Shown: positions 1 through 7,184 of the stretch, piece by piece
Position numbering within the stretch: the first letter of the stretch is position 1
Layout of the letters: each line of letters starts with the position of its first letter
NCBI GenBank assembly: GCA_947626075.1
Contig: CANQQW010000015.1
Location: 1 to 32,398, forward strand
Length of the DNA: 32,398 nt
Reading direction: 5' to 3'
Source: an uncultured Clostridia bacterium
GTDB taxonomy: Bacteria; Bacillota; Clostridia; UBA1381
The notes under the pieces: model-generated
Told to the model about the DNA's origin: nothing
The model's input: only the letters and a program-made list of their open reading frames with translations
Databases searched by the model: none
Program-made: the position numbers and the translations under genes

Positions 1-25
1 TGAGTCCGGTACAATACCGAACTCA
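1..25. other. Hairpin at window edge
   Basis: TGAGT and CGGTA pair with TACCG and ACTCA across a CAA loop, with one C/A mismatch. Read on the minus strand this lies downstream of the feo operon, so it could be the stem of its terminator with the U tract cut off by the window edge. That cannot be confirmed here. Confidence 0.3.
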
Positions 26-65
26 TTACCGATTAATTTAATATTAAATTTTGTCTAAACTTTGG

Positions 66-95
66 GGTTCACTTCAGGTGACCGTCCGTTTTTTT
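66..95 (+). terminator. Possible terminator for an off-window plus-strand gene
   Basis: A short bulged stem (GGTTCAC with GGTGACC) is followed within about five bases by seven T residues on the plus strand. No plus-strand gene is visible before it, so it would end a transcript entering from the left. The stem is weak. Confidence 0.3.
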
Positions 96-111
96 GTTGG
101 GTGGGGGGATG

Positions 112-273
112 TCATTTATGGGATTGGCAAGCGGAGCTGGAGCAAGTGGAGCAGCCACCGGAGCAGCCACAGGAGCAGCCGCACTCTCCCCTCTTTCTTT
201 TTCTTATTCCGTTCGCTATAATCGCTATGACGGCGGCGGCGATAAGCGCCGCAATTACTATTGTAGCAATCAT
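112..273 (-). CDS. FeoB-associated Cys-rich membrane peptide (53 aa)
   Basis: This small gene is absent from the ORF track. It encodes 53 residues: an N-terminal hydrophobic helix (MIATIVIAALIAAAVIAIIA), a basic stretch (IRKRKRG), then a tail with eight cysteines in CGCSCGC and CSTC-type spacing. The pattern matches the short FeoB-associated Cys-rich membrane proteins found downstream of feoB in many Firmicutes. Their role is thought to be an accessory one in ferrous iron uptake, perhaps metal binding or shielding at the FeoB pore. It starts 18 bases after the feoB stop with a GAGGTGA ribosome binding site, so it is the last gene of the feo operon. The call rests on position, length and topology; the exact role is unproven. 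Confidence 0.85.
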   Translation of the reverse strand: MIATIVIAALIAAAVIAIIANGIRKRKRGECGCSCGCSGGCSTCSSSACQSHK

Positions 274-291
274 GAAAATCACCTCACGCTT

Positions 292-2727
292 TTACACATT
301 AACGCTTTTAGCGTTTGTTTTGAGCGTATCGCTCTCCTTATACGGTCTTACGAGCAGGTATATAAACGCAATCACAATGAGCAAGGCGACCGCCGTTCCA
401 ACGCCGAAGCCGCCGCCCGTAAAGAGCGAGCCTATCTGATAGATGCATAGCGCCACGCAGTACGCGAACACGCACTGATAGCCTATCGCGAACCACGTCC
501 ATTTAGCGCTGTTCATTTCGCGCCTGATCGCGCCCATTGCCGCGAAGCACGGAGCGCACAGGAGGTTGAACACGAGGTACGAATACGCCGCAAGCCGTGT
601 AAATTCCATTGCGAGGTTATTCCATACCTGATAACCGTTTTCGGCTACCTCGTCAAAGCCGCCGTACAAGATGCCGAATGTGCCGACAACGTTTTCCTTA
701 GCGATAAGTCCTGTGACAGCAGCGACAGCCGCTTTCCAGTCGCCCCAGCCGAGCGGAGTGAATATAGGAGCGATCACAGCGCCTATTGCGGCGAGTATGG
801 AGTTATCCATATTCTCTACCATGCCGAACGAGCCGTTCTCAACACCGAAGCCTTGGAGGAACCAAATAAGTATTGTGGCGAGCAGTATAATCGTACCCGC
901 TTTCTTTATAAACGACCAGCCGCGTTCCCACATGCTGCGGAGCACGCTGCCCGCCGTCGGCATATGGTACGCGGGCAGCTCCATTACGAACGGAGCGGGG
1001 TCGCCCGAGAACATCTTTGTCTTTTTAAGTATTATGCCCGACACGATAATAGCGCACACGCCCACGAAGTACGCGCTGGGCGCTACCCACCACGCGCCGC
1101 CGAACAGCGCGCCCGCGATAAGCGCGATGATAGGGAGCTTCGCGCCGCACGGGATAAACGTCGTAGTCATAATGGTCATGCGTCTGTCGCGCTCGTTTTC
1201 TATCGTGCGCGACGCCATTATTCCCGGTACGCCGCAGCCCGTGCCTATAAGCATCGGTATAAACGACTTGCCGGAAAGACCGAATTTTCTGAATATTCTG
1301 TCCATGATGAACGCGATACGCGCCATGTATCCGCACGCTTCGAGGAACGCGAGGAACAGAAACAGCACGAGCATCTGAGGTACAAAGCCCAAAACCGCGC
1401 CAACACCTGCTACTATGCCGTCGAGAATAAGACTGTTTAGCCAGTCAGCCGTACCGAGCTTTTCCAAAAGACTCTCGATAAGCACAGGGATACCCGGAAC
1501 CCATACGCCGAATTCCGACGTGTCGGGAGCTTCCTCCATTGCCGTGTCCACAACCTCGGAAATGTCGCAGCCGCCTTTTATAAGGTCCTCGCTGTACATC
1601 GAGTATGCCTCGTCAAACGCGCCGAAGTCTTTATCGTCAATAGCCGCGAGTACGTCCTCCGCGCCGCTTACGCCTTCGTCCGCAGCTTTTGAAACTGCCT
1701 CGTACACGTCGTCCGTCCAGATATTATCCGCAGCGTAATCCGTAACTGCCTCCTCGTACCGCGACGAGCCTATGCCGAACAGGTGGAAGCCGTCGCCGAA
1801 TAAGCAGTCGTTTGTCCAGTCGGTTACCCATGTTCCGACCGTGGTTACGGATATGTAGTACACTATAAACATTACCGCCGCGAAAATCGGCAGCGCCAAA
1901 AAGCGATTCGTGACTATCTTGTCTATCTTATCGGAAAGCGACAGCTTTTCACGCGTCTGCTTCTTATAGCAGCCGTCTATAATCGACGTTATGTAATTAT
2001 ATCTCTCATTTGTGATGATGCTTTCGCTGTCGTCGTCAAACTCCTTTTCGGCAGCCGCGATTATGTCCTCGACGCCGGTAACGGCTTGAAGCTGCGGGGC
2101 AAGCTTGTCGTCACGCTCGAAGAGCTTTATCGCGTAGAAACGTTTTTGCGCGTCGGGAACAAGTGAGCCGAGCGCGTTTTCTATTTCGGTGATCGCGCTT
2201 TCCGTCGTTTCGCTGAATGTGTGCGCCGTCGTTTGCGTTTTGCCGGCGGCTGCGACGGCTTTATCAGCCGCTTCCTTTACTCCCTCGCCTTTGAGCGCCG
2301 AAACGGAGACCGCCTCGCAGCCGAGCGCCTTTCCAAGCTTTTCCGTGTCAATCTCATCGCCGCGCTTGCTTACGACGTCCGCCATATTTACCGCCATTAT
2401 GACGGGTATGCCGAGCTCCGTAAGCTGCGTCGTGAGGTACAGGTTTCTCTCCAAATTTGTGCCGTCCACGATATTTAAAATCGCGTCGGGACGCTCGTTT
2501 ATAAGGTAGTTTCTCGCCACTACCTCCTCGAGCGTGTACGGCGAAAGCGAGTATATACCGGGCAGGTCGATAATCGTAACGTCCTTATGCCCCTTAAGCT
2601 TACCCTCTTTCTTTTCTACAGTTACTCCGGGCCAGTTTCCGACAAATTGATTTGACCCCGTGAGCGCGTTAAACAATGTCGTCTTTCCCGAGTTGGGATT
2701 TCCGGCAAGCGCTATTTTTACAGACAT
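292..2727 (-). CDS. feoB: Ferrous iron transport protein B
   Basis: FeoB imports Fe(II) through the cytoplasmic membrane, controlled by an N-terminal G domain. The product has 811 residues. Visible G-domain motifs are G1 GNPNSGKT (residues 9-16), G3 DLPG, G4 NMAD and G5 SAL. The C-terminal half holds the transport core, with the GCGVPG and PCGAKLP segments typical of the two Gate motifs. The track begins at a TTG whose codons are themselves the GGAGG ribosome binding site. I therefore use the ATG at 2727, eight bases after GGAGG, giving MSVKIALAG. Compared with ordinary FeoB there is an acidic insertion of roughly 95 residues after the first membrane segment (about residues 313-407). The gene lies downstream of two feoA genes and has its own candidate promoter with a DtxR-like box. 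Confidence 0.97.
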   Translation of the reverse strand: MSVKIALAGNPNSGKTTLFNALTGSNQFVGNWPGVTVEKKEGKLKGHKDVTIIDLPGIYSLSPYTLEEVVARNYLINERPDAILNIVDGTNLERNLYLTTQLTELGIPVIMAVNMADVVSKRGDEIDTEKLGKALGCEAVSVSALKGEGVKEAADKAVAAAGKTQTTAHTFSETTESAITEIENALGSLVPDAQKRFYAIKLFERDDKLAPQLQAVTGVEDIIAAAEKEFDDDSESIITNERYNYITSIIDGCYKKQTREKLSLSDKIDKIVTNRFLALPIFAAVMFIVYYISVTTVGTWVTDWTNDCLFGDGFHLFGIGSSRYEEAVTDYAADNIWTDDVYEAVSKAADEGVSGAEDVLAAIDDKDFGAFDEAYSMYSEDLIKGGCDISEVVDTAMEEAPDTSEFGVWVPGIPVLIESLLEKLGTADWLNSLILDGIVAGVGAVLGFVPQMLVLFLFLAFLEACGYMARIAFIMDRIFRKFGLSGKSFIPMLIGTGCGVPGIMASRTIENERDRRMTIMTTTFIPCGAKLPIIALIAGALFGGAWWVAPSAYFVGVCAIIVSGIILKKTKMFSGDPAPFVMELPAYHMPTAGSVLRSMWERGWSFIKKAGTIILLATILIWFLQGFGVENGSFGMVENMDNSILAAIGAVIAPIFTPLGWGDWKAAVAAVTGLIAKENVVGTFGILYGGFDEVAENGYQVWNNLAMEFTRLAAYSYLVFNLLCAPCFAAMGAIRREMNSAKWTWFAIGYQCVFAYCVALCIYQIGSLFTGGGFGVGTAVALLIVIAFIYLLVRPYKESDTLKTNAKSVNV

Positions 2728-2749
2728 TTGCATTACCTCCAAAAAACTT

Positions 2750-2777
2750 TAATTACCTATGGCTAACCTAATGTCAA
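2750..2777 (-). promoter_or_regulatory. Candidate feoB promoter with DtxR/IdeR-like operator
   Basis: On the minus strand TTGACA (2777-2772) is followed after 16 bases by TAATTA (2755-2750). The spacer and -10 carry TTAGGTTAGCC at 2771-2761 followed by a TAA at the far end. This matches 15 of 19 positions of the palindromic DtxR/IdeR box as I recall it, with the left 11 perfect. It suggests iron-responsive control of feoB separate from the upstream operon promoter. The regulator is not in the window. Confidence 0.45.
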
Positions 2778-2783
2778 AAAATT

Positions 2784-3005
2784 TTAGGCAAGCTCAATCA
2801 TTTCGGCGTCGGCTTTTCTTATGGAAAGCTCGTAACCGCGCACATTTACCTCTACGGGGTCGCCCAAAGGCGCGACTTTCCTTACGTAGACCTGCACGCC
2901 TTTCGTTATTCCCATGTCCATAATCCTGCGTTTTACGGCTCCGCCGCCGCTCACGCGCGCCACCGTCACGGTGTCGCCGATTTTTGCGTCGCGTAATGTT
3001 TTCAT
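2784..3005 (-). CDS. feoA: FeoA domain protein (second copy)
   Basis: A 73-residue cytoplasmic FeoA protein with the SH3-like fold. It opens with the usual pattern of short beta strands (LRDAKIGDTVTVARVSG), then the RRIMDMGITKGVQVYV segment characteristic of FeoA, and ends RKADAEMIELA. FeoA is thought to bind FeoB and modulate ferrous iron transport. It has a good ribosome binding site (AAGGAGGG) and lies 12 bases after the upstream feoA. It differs clearly from that copy, so the two are diverged paralogues rather than a recent duplication. It may form a heteromer with the other FeoA, which is an inference. Confidence 0.92.
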   Translation of the reverse strand: MKTLRDAKIGDTVTVARVSGGGAVKRRIMDMGITKGVQVYVRKVAPLGDPVEVNVRGYELSIRKADAEMIELA

Positions 3006-3017
3006 ATTTTACCCTCC

Positions 3018-3227
3018 TTACACTATAATTCTGTTCGCCATTGAACCGTCGATGGCGACGCGTGTTTCCTTTATGTGAACTATCAGATTGCCGTTTATGC
3101 GTGAAACGACAGTGACCTCGGCTCCTTCGACAAATCCGAGGCTTTCAAGAAATTTCCTTATTTTGTCCCTGCCGGAGACGTGCAAAACGGATTTCGTCTC
3201 TCCGACATTCATCATTGACAAAGGCAT
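3018..3227 (-). CDS. feoA: FeoA domain protein (first copy)
   Basis: A 69-residue FeoA-type protein and the first gene of the feo operon. It shows the family core KIRKFLESLGFVEGAEVTVV followed by INGNLIVHIKETRVAID, and ends on the usual short strand (ANRIIV). It is small, soluble and lacks a signal peptide. The ATG at 3227 follows an AAGGAGGGAAAACA ribosome binding site. A sigma-A-like promoter lies about 70 bases upstream. Tandem feoA genes before feoB are common in Clostridia. The expected partner is FeoB at the membrane; the exact regulatory effect is not established. Confidence 0.92.
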   Translation of the reverse strand: MPLSMMNVGETKSVLHVSGRDKIRKFLESLGFVEGAEVTVVSRINGNLIVHIKETRVAIDGSMANRIIV

Positions 3228-3294
3228 TGTTTTCCCTCCTTAATTTCGGTTTGTGTGGTATATCGTTAGTTGTATATTGCTTACCACGGTTACC

Positions 3295-3323
3295 ATTTTA
3301 CTACTTTTATTTGCTTATGTCAA
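3295..3323 (-). promoter_or_regulatory. feo operon promoter
   Basis: On the minus strand TTGACA (3323-3318) and TAAAAT (3300-3295) are separated by 17 bases, a near-consensus sigma-A promoter for feoA-feoA-feoB. The leader between it and the first ATG contains a short inverted repeat, GTGGTA/TACCAC (3255-3260 with 3282-3287), a possible leader hairpin or operator. Confidence 0.75.
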
Positions 3324-3353
3324 TAGGTTTGTCGGAATTTTTTTGTTTGTGCC

Positions 3354-3382
3354 TTTACAATTGTGTTAAAATATGATATATT
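3354..3382 (+). promoter_or_regulatory. Promoter for the structured RNA / LRR gene
   Basis: TTTACA (3354-3359), a 17-base spacer and TATATT (3377-3382). A start about seven bases downstream would fall at 3387-3390, exactly on the first bases of the folded RNA element, supporting the view that this element is transcribed from its first helix onward. Confidence 0.6.
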
Positions 3383-3386
3383 ATAT

Positions 3387-3499
3387 TTGCTACACATCTG
3401 AATAATTTTAACCAAGTAGGTTTACGCTATGAAAAAAGCGTAAGCTTTAGTTTATCATACCCTGCTTGGTGAATTATAGGTATTGATGATGTGTAGCAA
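3387..3499 (+). ncRNA. Unclassified rod-like structured RNA or palindromic element
   Basis: The ends form a perfect 12-bp helix, TTGCTACACATC (3387-3398) with GATGTGTAGCAA (3488-3499). Inside lie a 6-bp A/T helix (3402-3407 with 3472-3477), a 10-bp helix with one G-U pair (ACCAAGTAGG at 3411-3420 with CCTGCTTGGT at 3461-3470) and a 7-bp hairpin (TTACGCT/AGCGTAA, 3422-3443). It starts where the upstream promoter would initiate. I recognise no riboswitch or sRNA consensus. It could be a small RNA, a 5' leader structure, or a MITE-like insertion with terminal inverted repeats; no clear target-site duplication is visible. Confidence 0.5.
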
Positions 3500-3522
3500 C
3501 TGAAATTAAAGCTGCGCTTTTA

Positions 3523-5148
3523 TTGACCGTGACGGCGCACGCGGGAAGCGGTATGTGCGGCGACAACGTAACATGGAATTATGACGGCGCGACGCACACG
3601 CTCACAATAGGCGGGTCGGGCGATATGTACGATTACCGCAGTGATTTGCCGCCGTGGGAGTACGATGACGATATGGGAAACAGGAATAATGTGGAAACGG
3701 TTAGGTTCGAGATGGGCGTTACGTCGGTCGGTGAATACGCGTTTGCGGGCTACCGCGGACTTACGACGGTCGATTTGGGGTATGTAAAAAAAATCGGTAT
3801 CGGGGCGTTTAGAGGCTGTATAAGTCTTGAAAATATCGAAATGCCGTCAACGATTGAATATATAGGCGACTACGCGTTTTGGAGATGCGAATCGCTCACG
3901 AGTATGAAGATCCCCGCCAATACGACGTATATCGGTGACAGCGCGTTTGAGCAGTGCAGAGGTTTGCAGGAATTCGAGGTCGATCATTTCAACTCCTCGT
4001 TCACGGGCGTGGACGGCGTTATATACGACAAGGATATGAAGGAACTTGTCGCGTACCCGACGGGCAGAGATATACAAAATTACGCAATTCGCGGCGGTAC
4101 GGAAAGTGCGCGTTACGGCGTGTTTGGCGGCGCGGCGATCGATACGCTTACAATTCCGTCCAGTCTTACGGACGCGAACGGCGCGTTCATTGGGTGCGAA
4201 TGTTTAAAGTACGAGGTGGAGGACGGTAACAGCGCATACACGGCGTCGGGCGGCGTGCTCTTTAACGCGGATATGACGGAGCTTGTCGCGTACCCGGGTG
4301 CGGCGTCGGGCGCGTATGAGGTTCCGTCGAGCGTGACAAAAATATGTGATGGCGCTTTTTGCGGCTCGGGCGGACTTACGCAGGTCACAATTCCGGGAAA
4401 CGTTAAGGAAATAGGGTATGAGGCGTTTTTGGAGAGCGTCAGTCTGAGCAGCGTCCGAATACTTGACGGCGTTGAGAAAATAGGCGATTACGCGTTCGAC
4501 CTTTGTGAAAGTCTTCGTACCGTCGAAATCGCGGGAAGCGTGGAGGAAATAGGCGTTTCCGCGTTTGATTATTGTACCTCTTTGGAAAACCTGTCGCTTA
4601 AAAACGGTTTGAAAACGATATGGGGCGGTGCGTTTTACGGCTGTGAGAGGCTTGAAAGCGTTGAGCTGCCGAAAAGTCTTGAGTATATCGGAGATGATGC
4701 GTTTGGCGATTGCTCTTTGCAGGAATTGACGATTCCGTTAAGTGTGACGTACATCGGTCACGCCGCATTTAGCGGTTGTCCGCTCGATAACGTGTATTAC
4801 CAAGGGACTCGCGGTGAATTTGAGGCTTTGACGTCTCGTTCGGGTATAGATAATTACAATCCGCTTGTGCATTGCGTTGAAATGAGCGCCGGAAACGTAG
4901 GCGGGAACTTTGTCGTGACGGTTACTTACGATAAGCCGCTCGATAAGTCCGATTACGTTCTCTACGCCGCTCAGTATGAGTATGATGAAAATAACGATTG
5001 CGGACGTTTAAAAACTTTAAATATCGGTACGGCGGCGGATACGGAGGGTGGTATGACCATTAGTGTGCCGTATCCAGAAACGAACAATGATGACTACCGT
5101 ATCATGCTGTGGAACGGTAATATGAAACCGATAAATATAGAATATTAA
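3523..5148 (+). CDS. BspA-like leucine-rich-repeat surface protein, 5' end disrupted
   Basis: The product has a BspA/LRR_5 architecture: an N-terminal CGDNVTWNYDGATHTLTI-type module, then many tandem repeats of the form IGDYAFxxCxSLxxVxIP covering roughly residues 60-430, and a C-terminal beta-rich domain of about 90 residues. Two repeats are interrupted by VIYDKDMKELVAYP / VLFNADMTELVAYP segments common in this family. Such proteins are cell-surface or secreted and often bind host or matrix ligands. The start is abnormal. The TTG at 3523 has no ribosome binding site and would leave out most of a signal peptide, yet the frame stays open upstream and reads IKAALLLTVTAHA with an AHA cleavage site. 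It then runs into the structured element and a stop at 3487. The gene may be 5'-truncated and poorly expressed. Confidence 0.75.
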   Translation: MTVTAHAGSGMCGDNVTWNYDGATHTLTIGGSGDMYDYRSDLPPWEYDDDMGNRNNVETVRFEMGVTSVGEYAFAGYRGLTTVDLGYVKKIGIGAFRGCISLENIEMPSTIEYIGDYAFWRCESLTSMKIPANTTYIGDSAFEQCRGLQEFEVDHFNSSFTGVDGVIYDKDMKELVAYPTGRDIQNYAIRGGTESARYGVFGGAAIDTLTIPSSLTDANGAFIGCECLKYEVEDGNSAYTASGGVLFNADMTELVAYPGAASGAYEVPSSVTKICDGAFCGSGGLTQVTIPGNVKEIGYEAFLESVSLSSVRILDGVEKIGDYAFDLCESLRTVEIAGSVEEIGVSAFDYCTSLENLSLKNGLKTIWGGAFYGCERLESVELPKSLEYIGDDAFGDCSLQELTIPLSVTYIGHAAFSGCPLDNVYYQGTRGEFEALTSRSGIDNYNPLVHCVEMSAGNVGGNFVVTVTYDKPLDKSDYVLYAAQYEYDENNDCGRLKTLNIGTAADTEGGMTISVPYPETNNDDYRIMLWNGNMKPINIEY

Positions 5149-5204
5149 GAAAAAGATTTGACGTAAATTGTATGCGCGGCTTATTGTACAAGTTACTTCA
5201 TATG

Positions 5205-5236
5205 CAAAAGGGACACTAAATTTAGTGTCCCTTTTG
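5205..5236. terminator. Bidirectional terminator, perfect palindrome
   Basis: A perfect 16-bp stem (CAAAAGGGACACTAAA and its complement) lies between the convergent LRR gene and ypeB. A and T tracts flank the stem, so it can terminate both transcripts. Its 22-bp core recurs exactly at 7790-7811. Confidence 0.8.
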
Positions 5237-5244
5237 ATTTGAGG

Positions 5245-6594
5245 TTATACCGTTAAGATTCCTTCCTCGGATTCAATCAGAATAAATATTTCCTCCTCGC
5301 GTCCGTTCTCGGCGTTGACGTAGATGAGGAAGTTTTTACCCGCGAACGCGCCTTTAAACTCATAGCAAAGCACCTCGCGCATACTGTCCTTAGGAACGAG
5401 AGCAAGCTTTGTTGCCGATACTTCAAGCTCAGTGGAAATTCTTTCCTTTGCTTCGTCAACCGTGAGCGCAGGCGCGGAAAGCTCTCTCTCGCAATGGTTC
5501 ATTATATATCCGTTCGCCTCAAGACCGACGATATCTCCCGTATCGAGAGCGACGCGCACCTTTACAAGGTCGCTGTAGCAGGTGACGTTATCCTGCACGT
5601 AAGCGAAGTTTATCGTCGCAATGCCGCCAGATTTTTCATAGTAGCTGCTCTGCATACTGTAAAAACCTTTTTCCTGCAAGAACCGCGCCGCCTTATCCGT
5701 CGCTTCGTCAACCGTCAATTTTTCCTCGCCCGTCATGCGGCTGTCAAGGTAAGAAAGTACATATCCGCCTTTCTTCGTCACGTTCACGGTGACCTCGCTT
5801 TCGTCTGTACCGCGTATAAACGTATACGTCGGTATGGCGGTGTTCTCGGACATTCCCTCCAAAGTGAGGGATGCGCCGTCAAGAAAGTCCTCCGCTTTCT
5901 TTCGCGCTTCCTCCTGGGATATTTCGCTCTCGTTTTCAAGCATTACCGGCTGCCTGTTCTCTATGTGCTCGGAGAACGGTCCGTCATATATAAGCGACGG
6001 ATAACCTTCAAAGGACTTTTCTACGTTCTCCAAATCCTGAAGTATTCCGCCGTCCGCCGCATCCGCCACGGTGCCTCGGCTTTTTTTGCCCGTATCGGAA
6101 ATACGCACCTCGCCGCTGTAAATTCTGTTTTCAATCTCGGAAAGAGTGTCGCTCAAAGTCGCCGCGTACTCGTTCAAGGACGCTAAGTTATCGTAAGCTT
6201 CCTGGGAGATTTCCTCGCCGTTTATCATAGACTGCGACAGTACGTAGGTATAATCGCCGACTTGCGACAAAAACTTTGAGGTGTTATCGAGCTGCACCTC
6301 GTTGGTCGGCAACTGTCCGAGACACGATTTCGCTTCCGCGCTTTGGCGGAAAATATCGCTTGACAGCTTGGCAAGCTGCGCGGGGCTTTTTGTAAGCTGC
6401 GCCTTGCTTAAAAGCGCGTCGATATTATCCACATACCCGGCAAGCTCATGGAACGCTCTGTTATATTGGTTCTCGTTTGATATTTCAAGCGCCTGCGCGT
6501 TCTTCGACGCGGTAAATCCCCATATCAGCGCGGCGATAATACCCGCCGCAAGGGCGGTGTATATCCATACGTGTATACTTTTTGTTTTCTCCAT
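5245..6594 (-). CDS. ypeB: Germination protein YpeB
   Basis: YpeB is needed for the cortex-lytic enzyme SleB to be incorporated and stable in the spore. The 449-residue protein has an N-terminal membrane anchor (WIYTALAAGIIAALIWGF, about residues 10-27), a long mostly helical region, and PepSY-type repeats in the C-terminal half (for example VDEATDKAARFLQEKGF and VDEAKERISTELEV). Length and domain order agree with Bacillus YpeB. It follows sleB by 15 bases with an AGGAGG ribosome binding site, the standard sleB-ypeB operon. It is expected in the developing forespore and acts at the inner spore membrane. The gene ends at the bidirectional terminator. Confidence 0.95.
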   Translation of the reverse strand: MEKTKSIHVWIYTALAAGIIAALIWGFTASKNAQALEISNENQYNRAFHELAGYVDNIDALLSKAQLTKSPAQLAKLSSDIFRQSAEAKSCLGQLPTNEVQLDNTSKFLSQVGDYTYVLSQSMINGEEISQEAYDNLASLNEYAATLSDTLSEIENRIYSGEVRISDTGKKSRGTVADAADGGILQDLENVEKSFEGYPSLIYDGPFSEHIENRQPVMLENESEISQEEARKKAEDFLDGASLTLEGMSENTAIPTYTFIRGTDESEVTVNVTKKGGYVLSYLDSRMTGEEKLTVDEATDKAARFLQEKGFYSMQSSYYEKSGGIATINFAYVQDNVTCYSDLVKVRVALDTGDIVGLEANGYIMNHCERELSAPALTVDEAKERISTELEVSATKLALVPKDSMREVLCYEFKGAFAGKNFLIYVNAENGREEEIFILIESEEGILTV

Positions 6595-6609
6595 TATTTC
6601 TATTTCCTC

Positions 6610-7062
6610 CTAACTGCAAAATCTGTGTTTGCCTATCTGTACTATAAGCGGACGTGACCATATCCATTCGTTTGTCGCGGTGTCGGGATTGAAATAATAT
6701 ATCGCGCCGCCACTGGGGTCCCAGCCGTTAAGCGCGTCCGTACACGCCTTGTACACCGTTGAGTTTGGGTCTATCGGCACGTTTATCTGTCCGTCGCTCA
6801 CGGCGGTAAACGCGCCGGGCTGATATATAACTCCCGAGATAGTATTTGGGAACGACGAATGGCGCACCCTGTTCAGTATCACCGCGGCTACCGCCACCTG
6901 TCCCTCGTATGGCTCGCCGCGCGCCTCGCCGTTGACGGCTCTCGCGAGAAGCTGCTTGTCGTTATTAGTCGCGTTCACGGCGAGTACGCGGGAATGGGCG
7001 CAGTACATTGCCGAAGCGCACAAAATCACGAGCGCGAGCGCGCCGGAAAGTATTTTCCTCAT
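6610..7062 (-). CDS. sleB: Spore cortex-lytic enzyme SleB (short form)
   Basis: SleB is a lytic transglycosylase that cuts spore cortex peptidoglycan at germination. The 150-residue product has a signal peptide (MRKILSGALALVILCASAMYCAHS) and one Hydrolase_2 domain. That domain includes the catalytic-glutamate motif NGEARGEPYEGQVAVAAVILNR and the downstream YQPGAFTAV and FNPDTATNEW segments. It lacks the N-terminal peptidoglycan-binding domain of Bacillus SleB, so it is the short form seen in many Clostridia. The track begins at a TTG; the next codon, ATG at 7062, sits eight bases after AAGGAGG and is the better start. Its partner ypeB is immediately downstream. Forespore (sigma-G) expression is expected from the family but no clear promoter was found. 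Confidence 0.92.
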   Translation of the reverse strand: MRKILSGALALVILCASAMYCAHSRVLAVNATNNDKQLLARAVNGEARGEPYEGQVAVAAVILNRVRHSSFPNTISGVIYQPGAFTAVSDGQINVPIDPNSTVYKACTDALNGWDPSGGAIYYFNPDTATNEWIWSRPLIVQIGKHRFCS

Positions 7063-7120
7063 CAATACTTCCTCCTTGTTGAATTTTTACTTAGTATTTC
7101 CTTTATTAATCGAAAAATAT

Positions 7121-7148
7121 GTATTGAAATCGAAAAAATGTTAATACT
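7121..7148 (+). promoter_or_regulatory. Possible forespore sigma-factor promoter of spoIIR
   Basis: GTATT (7121-7125) and GTTAATACT (7140-7148) are 14 bases apart, resembling the sigma-F pattern (GYATA and GGnnAnAnT) with one mismatch in each box. It lies about 37 bases before the spoIIR start. spoIIR is a sigma-F gene in Bacillus, which favours this reading, but the region is A/T-rich and the match is weak. Confidence 0.3.
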
Positions 7149-7184
7149 TAGAAATGAAAATACATAGAAACGAGGCAAAAAAGT

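Noticed and set aside
62-450. Two plus-strand ORFs (125 and 118 aa) at the left end
   Set aside because: They run antisense to the Cys-rich feo peptide and the end of feoB; composition is that of a shadow frame and no ribosome binding site precedes them.
3018-3227. First small feo ORF as a duplicated fragment
   Set aside because: It has a complete FeoA domain, its own ribosome binding site, and is well diverged from the second copy.
6610-7062. sleB as a truncated pseudogene because it lacks a peptidoglycan-binding domain
   Set aside because: The catalytic domain and signal peptide are intact and it is paired with ypeB; single-domain SleB proteins are common in Clostridia.
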